From NCBI GenBank assembly GCA_016711325.1, contig JADJTH010000001.1, forward strand, positions 62,001-126,000: a DNA stretch of 64,000 nucleotides. Direction: 5' to 3'. This DNA comes from Nigerium sp. (lineage in GTDB: Bacteria; Actinomycetota; Actinomycetes; Propionibacteriales; Propionibacteriaceae). This document shows positions 12,251 through 22,972 of this stretch, piece after piece (position 1 is the stretch's first letter; every line of letters begins with the position of its first letter). The position numbers and the translations under genes are program-made. The notes under the pieces were generated by a model, which worked only from the letters and a program-made list of their open reading frames with translations, was not told where the DNA came from and did no database searches.

Positions 12251-13498
12251 GTGATCAGCGTGGAGGATTGGGCCGAGATCAGACGGTTGCACATGTCGGA
12301 GGGGTGTCGATCAAGGGGATCGTCCGGCGGTTGGGGGTGGCGCGGAACACGGTGCGGGCGGCGTTGGCGTCCGACGAGCCGCCCCGGTATGAGCGTGAGC
12401 GGTCGGGGTCGTTGGTGGACGAGTTCGAGCCGCAGATCCGCGTGTTGTTGGCGGCGACGCCGTCGATGCCGGCGTCGGTGATCGGTGAGCGGATCGGGTG
12501 GGAGCAGTCAGCGTCGGTGCTGCGGGCCCGCGTGGCGCTGCTGCGGCCGTTGTACGCCCCGTCGGACCCGGCCGACCGGACCGCGTACCGGCCCGGGGAC
12601 ATCGTGCAGTGCGACCTGTGGTTCCCGGCGAAGGTGGTGCCCGTCGCGGCGGAGGTGCTCATCGCGCCGCCGGTGTTGACGATGGTGGCGGCCTGGTCCG
12701 GGTTCATCGCGGCGGTGCTGCTCCCGACCCGGCAGTCCGCCGACCTGTTGGCGGGTATGTGGCAGTTGCTGGCGGGCAGCTTCGGGGCGGTGCCGCGGAT
12801 GTTGGTGTGGGACAACGAGGCCGGTATCGGTCAGCATCAGCGCCTGACGGTGGGCGCGCGGGCGTTCGCGGGCACGTTGGGGACCCGGATCTGGCAGACC
12901 CGCCCCCGGGACCCGGAAGCGAAGCGGTGGTGGAACGGGCGAACGGGTACTTGCAGACGTCGTTCATGCCGGGTCGGGAGTTCACGTCACCGGCGGACTT
13001 CAACACCCAGCTGGACGGCTGGCTACCGCACGCCAACGAGCGCCTGCTCCGGCGCACGGGCGCCCGACCGGTGGATCGGCTGCCTGCTGACCGGGCGGCG
13101 ATGACGGGCTTGCCGCCGGTGCCGCCGCGGGTGGAGTGGACCGACCGGGTCCGGTTGAGCCGCGACTACTACGTGCGGGTCGCCGGCAACGACTACTCGG
13201 TCGACCCGACGGTGATCGGCCGGTTCGTCGACGTCCGCTGCGGCCTGACCCTGGTGACGGTGGCCTGCGCCGGCGTGCCGGTCGCTGCCCATGCCCGCTG
13301 TTGGGACCAACGGCAAACGATCAGCGACCCGGCCCACGTCGCGACGGCCCACACGCTCCGGACCCTGTACCGGACCCGGCGGTCGACAGGACCGACCACG
13401 GTCGGTGAACAGGTCGGTGTGCGGCCGTTGAGCGTCTACGACGACCTGTTCAACCTGCCCCGGCGCCAGCCGAGGCCAGCACGGGGGCGGTGGCCTGA
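12251..13498 (+). pseudogene. istA: IS21 transposase IstA, three frame breaks
   Basis: GTG 12251 starts a frame that needs three single-base insertions to give a ~416-residue IstA: in GGGG 12301-12304, in GG near 12926, and in CCCC 13458-13461. With these the product reads through a helix-turn-helix (IKGIVRRLGVARNTVRAAL), the DDE catalytic core (DIVQCDLWFP, MLVWDNEAGI, AKRVVERANGYL, where E is the third acidic residue) and an IstA C-terminal domain. It then ends in a TGATG overlap with istB. Either the copy is dead or the homopolymer calls are wrong; the intact overlap and istB favour the second. Confidence 0.75.
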
Positions 13499-14259
13499 TG
13501 ACCCCCACGCTGAAGGACCTGACCGGCGAGATCGCGTTCCTGGCGCGGGAGCTGAAGACGCCGGTGATCGCCGACACGTTCACCACCCTGGGTGACCAGG
13601 CCCGCACCGAGGCCTGGTCCCACGAGGAGTACCTGGCTGCCGTCCTGGGCCGCCAGGTCGCCTCGAGGACGGCGAACGGCACCCGGCTGCGGATCGCCGC
13701 CGCCCACTTCCCGCAGGTCAAGACGATCGAGGACTTCGTGTTCGATCACGTCCCCGCCGCCACCCGCGACGTGATCGCGCATCTGGCGACGACCACGTTC
13801 GTCCCGAAACGCGACAACGTGGTCCTCCTCGGCCCGCCCGGCACCGGCAAGACCCACCTGGCGATCGCGTTGGGTATCAAGGCCGCCGAAGCGTCCCATC
13901 CGGTCTTGTTCGACTCCGCGACCGGGTGGATCAACCGGCTCGCCCAGGCGCACGCCGCCGGCAGCCTGGACCGCGAGCTGCGTCGGCTGAAGCGGTACCG
14001 GGCGCTCATCATCGACGAGGTGGGCTACCTACCGTTCGACAGCACCGCGGCCGCCTTGTTCTTCCAGCTGATCGCGTCCCGCTACGAGACCGGGTCGGTC
14101 ATCGTCACATCGAACCTGCCGTTCAGCCGGTGGGGCGAGACCCTCGGCGACGACGTCGTCGCCGCCGCGACCATCGACCGACTCGTCCACCACGCCCACG
14201 TCATCGCCCTCGACGGCGACTCCTACCGCACCCGCGGACACCGCAAACCAACCAAGTAG
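13498..14259 (+). CDS. istB: IS21 transposition helper ATPase IstB
   Basis: 253 residues of a DnaC/DnaA-like AAA+ ATPase. Walker A is LLGPPGTGKTHLA and Walker B is ALIIDEVGYLPF. Sensor 1 is VIVTSNLPFSRW. The C-terminal VIALDGDSYRTRGHRK is typical of IstB. It helps IstA select and capture target DNA. It is intact and starts at the ATG overlapping the istA stop. Confidence 0.93.
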   Translation: MTPTLKDLTGEIAFLARELKTPVIADTFTTLGDQARTEAWSHEEYLAAVLGRQVASRTANGTRLRIAAAHFPQVKTIEDFVFDHVPAATRDVIAHLATTTFVPKRDNVVLLGPPGTGKTHLAIALGIKAAEASHPVLFDSATGWINRLAQAHAAGSLDRELRRLKRYRALIIDEVGYLPFDSTAAALFFQLIASRYETGSVIVTSNLPFSRWGETLGDDVVAAATIDRLVHHAHVIALDGDSYRTRGHRKPTK

Positions 14260-14278
14260 AACAACCACAAACCAGTGA

Positions 14279-14333
14279 AGGGGGGTCAATATTCGGTCGG
14301 CAGAAGGGGGTCAATTTTCAGTCAGCGTTGACA
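14279..14333 (-). repeat. IS21 right end with internal repeats
   Basis: The right end is an inverted copy of the left. The motif GGGGGTCAAT occurs twice (about 14281 and 14306), and the element ends GCGTTGACA. The match to the left end is imperfect, about three quarters identical over some 50 bases by eye. Confidence 0.7.
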
Positions 14334-14354
14334 CACACACCCCCGAGGATCCTC

Positions 14355-16626
14355 ATGGTCGTCACCGCATCGTCACCGTCGACGGCAGGCCGCGCCACCT
14401 GGCTCACCCTGTGTCTCCTCGTGGTGCTCTACGCCATCGCCGACCTGCTTTTCAACGTGTGGACATCCCCCACCGGGCTGTTCCTCTTCCTCAGCCTGCT
14501 GTCGTCGGCCGCGACGATCACCACGCTGTTCCGGCCTCTCGCCGGAGTGGCACTCGCAGCGATCCCGATGGCGGCAGACCTCGTGATCTCCTTCGACTTC
14601 GGGGCGGCACCCCTCGTCATCACGACTCTCATGATGGCTGCCAAGGTGCAACTCAAGACTGCCGTTCCCGTTCTGCTTGCGATAGCGGGGCTACGCGTCG
14701 CACATTTGACGTGGTCGCCCGACGGTACCGAGAGGGCGTTCGTCTTCAGCATCATCTTTGTGGTGTGCCTCGTCGTCGGCGCCACCATCCGCTGGCTGAT
14801 CGGCCACGCCGGACGCTCCCACACCGAACTCGCCCTGCTCGACAAGCACATTCAAGCGATCCGCCGCGACGAACGCGAAGCACTGGCCGACGAGCTCTCC
14901 GGCACCCTCGCCGACGACCTACGCGCCACCGGCCAACTCCTCGAGAATCCGCTCGGCCTCGCCGAGATCGACGAACGCGCCCGGTCGAGCCTCACCCGGC
15001 TCCGGCGGTTGGTGTCGACGCTTCGCGCCGAACCAGAAGCCACCCAGCGTCACTCGGGCAACCTGCTCGGAGCGTTGGAAGAAGCCGAGGACTTCCTCGT
15101 GGGGCACGGGTTCCCCGTCGAACTCCAGACCACCGAAGCCGCCGTTCTTCCCTCCGACCTCGACATCGGCGCGCTCCTCGTCGCGTTACGTGAGGCCAGC
15201 GACCACATCCGGCTGCACTGCGCCGGCGGTGTCGCACACATCGCACTCGCCACCGCCCCCGACGGAGCCATCCTCACGGTTACTCACCGAGCCGAAGACG
15301 CCGAGTCACCAGGGTGGACCCACACCTGCCACCTCTCCACCCGGGCGGCCTCCGCGCCAACATCCGCGACCGCGGACCCACCGCGGCGCCCCCTCCTCAC
15401 GCGTGTGGGGCTGACGACCGTCCGCTGGGTGCTCACCGCGCCCGCCGTCATCGCCGCTGTGCCGTGGCTCGTCGGCGCCCTCGACCCAAGCGCCCCCAAG
15501 CCGAGCGGGGACTCTCCCTTGCCTGGGCAGCCGCCTTTCTGGCACTCGCACTCGCCACCTGGATGCCCCGTGTCGCGGTATCGCTGATGGCGACGACGGC
15601 GTTGGCCAGCATCGTGGCGCTCTCCGCGCCGCCCACATTCTCCGCGTTCGACATCCTGGGGTCTTCCTGGCGTCCGTCGTCGCGACGAAATGGCCCCGTG
15701 CTCTCGCGGCCATCCCCGTCGGCACGGCGCTGTGTGCCGCGTGGTGGTACCGCGACCCAGCCGATCCGCTGCCCATCTTCGCGGCGGCCGTGTTTCCTGC
15801 CTTCGGCGCCGCGCTGGGTCTCGGCGTCCGGCATTTCTTGCGGTTGCGTGCCGAACACCTCGCGGAGTACGAGCGTCTGAAGGATGCCTACAACACCGCG
15901 CGCGCCAACGAGCGCGCACAGCTCGCGGGGGAATTGCACGACATCGTCGCCCACCAGCTGAGTCTGATGACCATGGTGCTGATGGCCCACGGATCGTCAG
16001 AGGATCCAGCCGACACCGCCGCGACTCAGGAGCGGCTTCGCCGCCTCAACGCGTCCGCCCAAGCCGACCTCGCCACGCTGGTGAGCCTCACCCGGCACGG
16101 GCCGACGCGCACGAGCGAAGCTGGCGTCGCCCCGAGCGAAGCGGCCCAGGCGACGGCAGCCACCCTGCGTAACGCCGGTCACACCGTCGACCTTCGGCTC
16201 ACCGACTCCGTCGACGATCCCGACCCGACCACCCGACGTACCATCAGCAGGATCCTGCGCGAGGCGACCACCAACATCCTCCGGTACGCGCCACCGGAAT
16301 CGCCGGTCATCATGGGCCTTTCCAGCTCCGAGACAACCCTCGACATTGCCGTCAGCAGCCTCCTGCCAACCTCGTCGCGCCCCAGCCGCGACTCCATGGG
16401 ATTCGGGCTGATCGGCTTGGCCGAACGCACCTCGCTCACCGGGGGGACGTTCAGCGCCGGGCCCATCGACGACCGCTGGGTCGTCTCGGTGGGCTTGCCC
16501 CGGACACCCCCACCCCCGGCAGACCGCGGGCCGGTGGCTCAGCCGCCGAGCGGAGGAAGCCGCCGCGGATCAATCAGACCGATCTGGATCGATCGAACGA
16601 GAACTTGGGTACGCGAGGTGACCTGA
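14355..16626 (+). pseudogene. Tandem histidine kinase: degenerate module followed by active-looking module, two frame breaks
   Basis: Corrected length is ~757 residues. Module 1 (ATG 14355) has about five membrane helices, then EREALADELSGTLADDL where family members have ELHDxxAH: the phospho-acceptor His is replaced. It continues into a weak ATPase domain. With no stop it runs into module 2: more membrane helices (ALATWMPRVAVSLMATTALAS), the H-box RAQLAGELHDIVAHQLS with the His, and an ATPase domain (REATTNILRYAP, GFGLIGLAERTSL). Frames join if one base is added in CCCCC 15493-15497 and in GGGG 15658-15661. Two adjacent genes with a missed stop is the alternative. The 3' end overlaps the convergent response regulator by 88 bp. 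Confidence 0.6.
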
Positions 16627-17280
16627 AGCTTGGCGCAGACGCGCGCAAAGTACTGTTTCACCGTTCCCTCGGACACGTGCATGCGCCGGGCGATCTGCTG
16701 ATTGGTCAAACCGTGCCCGAGCCAGCCGAGCAACTCGACCTCGCGAGGCGTCAGACCGTGCTCCCGTCGATCCGCCGGCGTCGGCTCACTCGTCAACTCC
16801 GCCACCAATTCGCGCCGCACCGCGGACGAGAGGGGCATGTTTCCCTCCAGCGCCTGCAGCAACGCGGCACGCAGCGCCGGGCCGCCGGCGTCCTTCACCA
16901 GATAGCCGGACGCCCCCGCGCGCAGGGCGGCGACCCGCTGGCCATGGAACTCGACCAGCTCAAGACCCGGACGCCCCCGCGCGCAGGGCGGCGACGACAT
17001 ACTCGCGCGTCCCGAACGTCGTGACGGCGACGATGCAGGCATCGGGAAAGCGTCCGCAGATCGCCCCGATGGCGTCGATGCCGGACATCCCGGGCATCTG
17101 AAGATCCATGAGCACGACATCCGGCCGGTGGACCGCGTACAGCTCGACGGCCTCAGTTCCGGTGCCCGCCTCCGCGACGAGCGCGAATCCCCGCTGGGCG
17201 CCGAAGAACTCCCGGTAGGCCGACCTCACGGCAGGTTCGTCGTCGGCGATGAGGACGCGATACGGGGATGGGGCGCTCAC
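16539..17280 (-). pseudogene. NarL/LuxR-type response regulator with internal 61-bp duplication
   Basis: GTG 17280 starts a receiver domain (YRVLIADDEPAVRSAYREFF; phospho-acceptor Asp in PDVVLMDLQMPGMSG; TTFGTREYVVAALRAGASG). The C-terminal half, in another frame, carries YLVKDAGGPAL and a LuxR helix-turn-helix (LTPREVELLGWLGHGLTNQQIARRM). The frames are split by a 61-bp insertion that repeats the codons for AALRAGAS. Removing it gives exactly 226 residues, the normal size. The partner is presumably the tandem kinase on the opposite strand. As sequenced, the DNA-binding domain would not be made from the upstream start. Confidence 0.8.
16906..16995. repeat. 29-bp direct repeat breaking the response regulator
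   Basis: The 29 bases at 16906-16934 recur exactly at 16967-16995, with 32 bases of unrelated sequence between (offset 61). Both copies encode the alpha-4/beta-5 region of the receiver domain. The offset is not a multiple of three, so it shifts the frame. Confidence 0.9.
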
Positions 17281-17460
17281 ACCGTCACCCTACGCCGCGA
17301 ACGGCCGAACGGGGCCCCCGCGAAATCGCGGGGGCCCCGTTGAGGGAATCGAACCGAGGAACTCAGTGCTGGTGAGCGTCCGCCTCGGCATCCTCGGGCT
17401 TGTCGACCACGAGGGTCTCGGTGGTCAGCAGCAGCGCCGCGATGGACGCCGCGTTCGCCA
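17066..17460. repeat. Segmental duplication, left copy (partner 18833-19226)
   Basis: About 395 bp nearly identical to 18833-19226, offset 1766-1767. It spans the first ~70 codons of the response regulator, the intergenic terminator hairpin and the last ~32 codons of groEL. Only scattered substitutions and about one indel are visible, so the duplication is recent. The two copies bracket the AbiE-like toxin-antitoxin pair. Confidence 0.9.
17308..17341 (-). terminator. Duplicated groEL terminator hairpin, left copy
   Basis: AACGGGGCCCCCGCGA pairs perfectly with TCGCGGGGGCCCCGTT around an AA loop. No T-run follows, as is common for actinobacterial hairpin terminators. This copy now follows only a groEL fragment. 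Confidence 0.65.
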
Positions 17461-17492
17461 ACGCCAGCGCCGCCAGCCACCGCCGCTCCGGA
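17363..17492 (-). pseudogene. groEL 3' fragment fused to an ABC-permease fragment
   Basis: The segment 17363-17460 repeats the C-terminal codons of groEL ([19 protein letters not shown] to the His-rich end and stop). At 17461 similarity to groEL ends and 31 bases (17462-17492) identical to 9359-9389 begin, which encode ERRWLAALALA of the ABC-2 permease in the same orientation and frame. The junction lies in the shared string GCCAGCGC/GCCAACGCC, suggesting microhomology-driven joining. No expression is expected. Confidence 0.75.
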
Positions 17493-17760
17493 GGACCCGG
17501 TCCCCTCGAGATCCGCTCGCTCAGGTGGCGATCGCCGCTGACCAGCCGAACGGGGTCTACCGGACAGAATGATCCAGCGCCAGACCAGGCATCGAGACCC
17601 TGCCAGCGTTGCGATCTACACCCGCCACGAGTCGGCATGGATCGACAACGCGGCGACCGAACTCGGGCTATGACCTCGGTGAAGGGCCTTCTCAGATCGA
17701 GTGAAGACGGTAGGCTTACCGTGCGCCAACAGCTTCGGAGCCGACGGGAGGATTGGACTA
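17493..17760. other. Unassigned sequence upstream of the toxin-antitoxin pair
   Basis: No convincing gene. A short plus-strand frame ending about 17672 reads VAIYTRHESAWIDNAATELGL, which I do not recognise. The last ~60 bases before 17761 include GGGAGGA, a good ribosome site for the following gene, so the promoter of the pair probably lies here. Confidence 0.3.
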
Positions 17761-18092
17761 TGACCAGCGTTGTTGCCCGAGCGCGGTACGAGTCGACCAT
17801 CCCCTACGCCATCCCCGCCTCGCTGGACGACCTGCAGGGCCCGGCGGCGGGTGTCGTCGAAGTCGGCGCCCACATCGATACGAGCCCGCGGCCCGTCTAC
17901 GACTTGGCGGACGCCGACCAGGTGTGGGCGCTATACACGCGGGTCGTCCGGGACGGCACGGTCTCCGACCAGCGATCGTTGCTGCGCCACGACTGGCTCG
18001 TCAGGCTGTGGCCGACATTGATGTTGCCCCCCCGATGCCGGACCGAGTGGGAGACCACCTTCCCTGTTCTCGCGGTCCAGCGGACGGCCTGA
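17761..18092 (+). CDS. Small protein preceding an AbiEii-like nucleotidyltransferase (putative antitoxin)
   Basis: 110 residues from an ATG with GGGAGGA upstream. The N-terminal half (YESTIPYAIPASLDDLQGP) is a polar, charged region. The C-terminal half (SLLRHDWLVRLWPTLMLPPRCRTEWETTFP) matches the tail of small actinobacterial proteins encoded directly upstream of nucleotidyltransferase toxins. It lies 6 bp before the toxin gene in the same operon. By position I infer an antitoxin or partner; there is no recognisable DNA-binding motif, so this is not an AbiEi-type winged-helix repressor. Confidence 0.5.
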
Positions 18093-18098
18093 TCCCGC

Positions 18099-18758
18099 AT
18101 GCGGGACTTTCACCGGCGCTTGGCCGAGGTCGCGTTAGGCGTGCTCGAGGAGTACGGGTTCGTTCTCGCGGGCGGGTACGCGATCTCAGCGCACGGGATT
18201 GGTGATCGGCCCTCGCTCGACGTGGATCTGTTCACCTCGAGTGCCGATCAAGACCAGTTCGGACAGGCCGCCGATGCTCTCCGCGCTGCGTTCACCGAGG
18301 CGGGCCTGGTGGTGACTGACAAGCGACTGGGCCCGTTGTTTGTCGACGTCGACGTGGTCGACCCCCGCACCGGGGACAGGAGCGATCTCCAACTCGGCAT
18401 GAACTACCGCGAGTTCCCTCCGTACCGGATCGATATCGGGCCCGTGCTCGACGTCCGGGACGCGGTGGCCGCGAAGATGTCAGCACTGTGGTCTAGGGGT
18501 GAGGCGCGCGACTTCATCGACATCGCCGCGGTGCTCGACTCGGGCCGGTTCAGCGCTGACGAGGTACTCGCACTGGCTGATGAGCAGGAAACGACTCCGA
18601 TCGACCGCCGGCTCCTGGCCCAGCAGTTCGGTGCTGCTGCACGATGGCCGGAGGTGGAGTATGCACGGTACGGCGTCGACGCCGCGGGTCGGGACCGCAT
18701 CATCGCCCGATTCGCAGAGTGGGCGTCTGATCTGAGTAGGGGCTATTCCGCGGAATAA
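18099..18758 (+). CDS. Nucleotidyltransferase, AbiEii/AbiGii toxin family
   Basis: 219 residues. The polymerase-beta-type nucleotidyltransferase core is clear: LAGGYAISAHGIGDRPSLDVDLF holds the GG-x-n-S loop and the D-x-D metal site (about residues 28-50), with a third acidic position in FVDVDVVD. A helical C-terminal domain follows (EARDFIDIAAVLDSGRF). Family members transfer nucleotides, in studied cases to tRNA, and act as toxins in phage defence. The pair lies between two copies of a chromosomal duplication, consistent with horizontal acquisition. Confidence 0.8.
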   Translation: MRDFHRRLAEVALGVLEEYGFVLAGGYAISAHGIGDRPSLDVDLFTSSADQDQFGQAADALRAAFTEAGLVVTDKRLGPLFVDVDVVDPRTGDRSDLQLGMNYREFPPYRIDIGPVLDVRDAVAAKMSALWSRGEARDFIDIAAVLDSGRFSADEVLALADEQETTPIDRRLLAQQFGAAARWPEVEYARYGVDAAGRDRIIARFAEWASDLSRGYSAE

Positions 18759-18832
18759 ACCCTCATGAAGCGTGACTGGACGGCGAACGGTGGCCCCACG
18801 CCTCCACCAACGACCACGACGTCGGCAGACAA

Positions 18833-19047
18833 CCGATGGCGTCGATGCCGGACATCCCGGGCATCTGAAGATCCATGAGCACGACATCCGGCCGGTGGAC
18901 CGCGTACAGCTCGACGGCCTCAGTTCCGGTGCCCGCCTCCGCGACGAGCGTGAATCCTCGCTGGGCGCCGAAGAACTCCCGGTAGGCCGACCTCACGGCA
19001 GGTTCGTCGTCGGCGATGAGGACGCGATACGGGGATGGGGCGCCCAC
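18833..19047 (-). pseudogene. Response-regulator N-terminal fragment (right copy of duplication)
   Basis: It repeats the receiver-domain start of the regulator at 17280 (YRVLIADDEPAVRSAYREFF, PDVVLMDLQMPGMSGIDAIG) with a few substitutions, such as FALV to FTLV. It loses similarity at 18833 after about 70 residues. The frame then runs into unrelated sequence to a stop at 18763. No HTH remains. This is the original or copied neighbour of groEL. Confidence 0.85.
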
Positions 19048-19073
19048 ACCGTCACCCTACGCCGCCGACGCCG

Positions 19074-19107
19074 AACGGGGCCCCCGCGAAATCGCGGAGG
19101 CCCCGTT
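19074..19107 (-). terminator. groEL transcription terminator hairpin
   Basis: AACGGGGCCCCCGCGA pairs with TCGCGGAGGCCCCGTT with one C-A mismatch, 22 bp beyond the groEL stop. It has no T-run. Confidence 0.7.
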
Positions 19108-19128
19108 GAGGGAATCGAACCGAGGAAC

Positions 19129-20733
<1,605 letters not shown>

Positions 20734-20762
20734 TTACTTCCTTCTTGTCTGAGAAGCCGGCG

Positions 20763-21059
20763 TCACTTGGTGACGACGGCGAGGATGTCGCGGGCGTTCA
20801 GGAGCAGGTACTCCTCGCCGGCGTACTTGACCTCGGTGCCGCCGTACTTGCTGAAGATGACGACGTCGCCCTCGGCGACGTCGAGCGGAACACGGTTGCC
20901 CTTGTCGTCGATGCGGCCGGGGCCGGTGGCGACGACCTTGCCCTCCTGGGGCTTTTCCCTGGCGGTGTCGGGGATGACCAGACCCGAGGCGGTGGTGGTC
21001 TCTGCCTCGAGGGGCTGGACGAGGACGCGGTCCTCAAGCGGCTTGATCGTGACGGCCAC
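20763..21059 (-). CDS. groES: Co-chaperonin GroES (10 kDa)
   Basis: 98 residues, normal length. [22 protein letters not shown] begins the fold and the mobile loop; [16 protein letters not shown] lies in the roof/hinge region. It caps GroEL. The gene is first in the operon, and the 145 bp upstream of it carry the CIRCE element. Confidence 0.97.
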   Translation of the reverse strand: MAVTIKPLEDRVLVQPLEAETTTASGLVIPDTAREKPQEGKVVATGPGRIDDKGNRVPLDVAEGDVVIFSKYGGTEVKYAGEEYLLLNARDILAVVTK

Positions 21060-21203
21060 GATGGTGCCCTTTCTTTATGGGGACACGGCGTCATGCCGCG
21101 CCCGATTCGGTGTCTTCCTTCGGTGCCGCCCTGGCGTCGTCGCGGGTGCCGCCGGGGCTAGCAGACTCGGTGGTCGAGTGCCAGCCACGACTCTAGCCCT
21201 GCG

Positions 21204-21230
21204 TTGGCACTCGTTCAACCTGAGTGCTAA
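21204..21230 (-). promoter_or_regulatory. CIRCE operator (HrcA binding site)
   Basis: On the coding strand of groES the sequence is TTAGCACTC, 9 bases, GAGTGCCAA, one mismatch from the CIRCE consensus TTAGCACTC-N9-GAGTGCTAA. It lies about 145 bp upstream of groES. HrcA binds it and releases on heat or protein stress. The next upstream gene's frame, once corrected, ends inside it. Confidence 0.93.
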
Positions 21231-22530
21231 TCGACTCGCCCGCAGACCACCGCGACGGCGCCGGACGCCGTCGGCGTCAGCACCAGCGTCGCCTGCGCGC
21301 TCCCCGCGGTTTGAGCCGGCGGCGCAACTGGGCGGGGTCGACGTCGATGCCGCGCTTCTTGATCTCCAGCGTGCCGACGCCGCGGTCGCGCACCCAGGCA
21401 CGCAGCACCTTCTCGTCGTACGGCAGCACCTCGCGCACGGCGAACACGTCCGCGAAGGGCGTCGGCATGTGCCAGGAGGCACTCAGATAGGCAATGCCGG
21501 ACGCCACCCGCGTCGCCCGGATCAACCGGGCCAGCTCGTCGACGAGCCCTGCGCGGACGACCGCGCCGTCGGGCTCGTAGAGATACGCGCCGATCGGCGC
21601 GGCCTCAGCCGGCTCCGGCGACAACGCCGCCACCAGTTCGGCGCCGTCCACCACGGCCGACCGCACACCCTTCTGGACGCCCGGGCCCGCCCACAGCGCG
21701 CACTCCACCACTTGGCCGCGATCGGAGACCCACTCGGCCCACACGCCGGCCGGGATGATCCGGTGCGGCACGCCCGGCCCGAGCTTCACGCACGCGACGC
21801 GGCGGCCGTCCAGCAAGCCCTCGACGAACGGCCAGGGCGGCGTCAGGTCCTCGACGCGCCAGGTGCGCCCGGACGCCGTCCGCCGCGCCGGGTCGCAGAA
21901 CACCGCCCTGGCCGTCGCTGCCCGAAGGCCGTCGGCGGGTCCGGCCTGGTCGACGAGCCGGGAGGCCGACGTGCTCAAGTCCGGCCAGACCGCCTCGGCC
22001 GTCCCGATCACGAGGGTGGGGGGCGCGAGCATCCCCGCGGCGACGGCGGTCTCCCGAGTCTCCTGCACCAGCGGCTCGGCCGCCGCCAGGTTCGCCTCGG
22101 CGAGGATCGCCGTCACCGCGTCGCGCTCGACGGCGATCACCTCGAGCCCCGCGTCGGCGAACGCCAGGGCGTCCGCGCCGAGGCCGCAGCCGAGGTCGGC
22201 GATCGGGCCCGGCGCCGCCAGCGCGCGGCCGTTCGCCGCCGCCATCAGGTGCGCGAACCGGGCCGCCCGGCGGGCCGCCACCGGCGCGCGGGTCGCCTGC
22301 TCCAGGCCGTCGGGCGTGAAGAACAGGCGCTCGGCGCGGCGTCCGAACTTGCCCACGGCCTTGCGGCGCAGGATCGCCTGGGTGGCCACCGCGGCCGCCT
22401 GCTCGGGCGCGACGAGGGCACGCAGTCGCGTCGCGGCGGCGAGCGATCCCGGATCGGTCTCGGCCGTGGCGGCCGTCAGAGCGGGCCGGGCGGCGTCCGA
22501 GACCAGCCAGCGGGCGGTGGCGGCGTCCAC
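21227..22530 (-). pseudogene. Class I SAM methyltransferase with THUMP-like C-terminal domain, frame broken near end
   Basis: As sequenced the frame stops at 21277 after RRRLKPRGARRRRWC. Adding one base to CCCC 21302-21305 continues it as KPRGSAQATLVLTPTASG to a TAG at 21227, a ~434-residue protein with the expected hydrophobic C-terminal strand. The SAM-binding motif is IADLGCGLGADALAFADAG (near residue 110), followed by VFCDPARR in the NPPY-equivalent position. The C-terminal THUMP-like domain includes EIKKRGIDVDPAQLRRRLK. It is a widespread actinobacterial protein of unknown substrate. The shortened form would lack only ~17 residues. Confidence 0.75.
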
Positions 22531-22533
22531 GCG

Positions 22534-22875
22534 TCAGACGGTGGGTGCGGGCGGTTCGTACGACCCGCCCGCGGGCGCCGGGGGCACGACGGGAGCGGGT
22601 CTGGCCGCGATCCCGGCCGCCGCCTCGCGCTCGATCTGCCTGCGGGTCAGTGACGGCAGCCCGGCGGCCAAGCCGAGCAGGAAGCCTGCCAGCACGCCCA
22701 GACCGGTCACCAGCGCCGTCGTCGTGAACGGGCTCTGGATCGCCTTGGCGGAGTCGTAGCGCTGCGCGGCGCCGATCAGCTCGCGGGCGTCGAGCGCGAA
22801 CCGGGCGAGCAGGAAGGCGGCGACGATCAGGCCGATCACGCCGAGGACGGCCAGCGCGCCCTTGAGAATCTTCAT
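22534..22875 (-). CDS. Small two-helix membrane protein
   Basis: 113 residues. Helix 1 is GALAVLGVIGLIVAAFLLARFAL. A short extracytoplasmic loop follows, then helix 2, ALVTGLGVLAGFLLGLAAGL. The tail is Pro/Ala-rich and ends SYEPPAPTV. I do not recognise a family. It is 3 bp upstream of the methyltransferase gene, so probably co-transcribed. Confidence 0.6.
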   Translation of the reverse strand: MKILKGALAVLGVIGLIVAAFLLARFALDARELIGAAQRYDSAKAIQSPFTTTALVTGLGVLAGFLLGLAAGLPSLTRRQIEREAAAGIAARPAPVVPPAPAGGSYEPPAPTV

Positions 22876-22972
22876 GGCAGCAGGGTACTCACCGGCGCAC
22901 CCGGCGCCACCCGCGCGACGGGCACCGCACTACAGTGAGGGGTGGACCGTCCACGAAAGGAATCACCGACTC

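Larger units (their letters stand above)
12180..14333 (+). mobile_element. IS21-family insertion sequence (istA/istB)
   Basis: About 2.15 kb, bounded by imperfect terminal inverted repeats starting TGTC, with istA and istB in the overlapping order typical of IS21. Ends were chosen where the left TGTCGATGCCGACTGAA and the reverse complement of the right end (TGTCAACGCTGACTGAA) stop matching. No clear target-site duplication is visible (flanks cctcac and cacaca share only CAC), which suggests an old insertion or rearranged flanks. It sits at the junction between a decayed histidine kinase and an apparently separate tandem kinase gene. Confidence 0.85.

Noticed and set aside
17341..17365. GGTTCGATTCCC (minus strand), resembling a tRNA T-arm, also at 19107-19128
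   Set aside because: No acceptor, D or anticodon arm can be built around it; it is the groEL 3' untranslated region, copied with the duplication.
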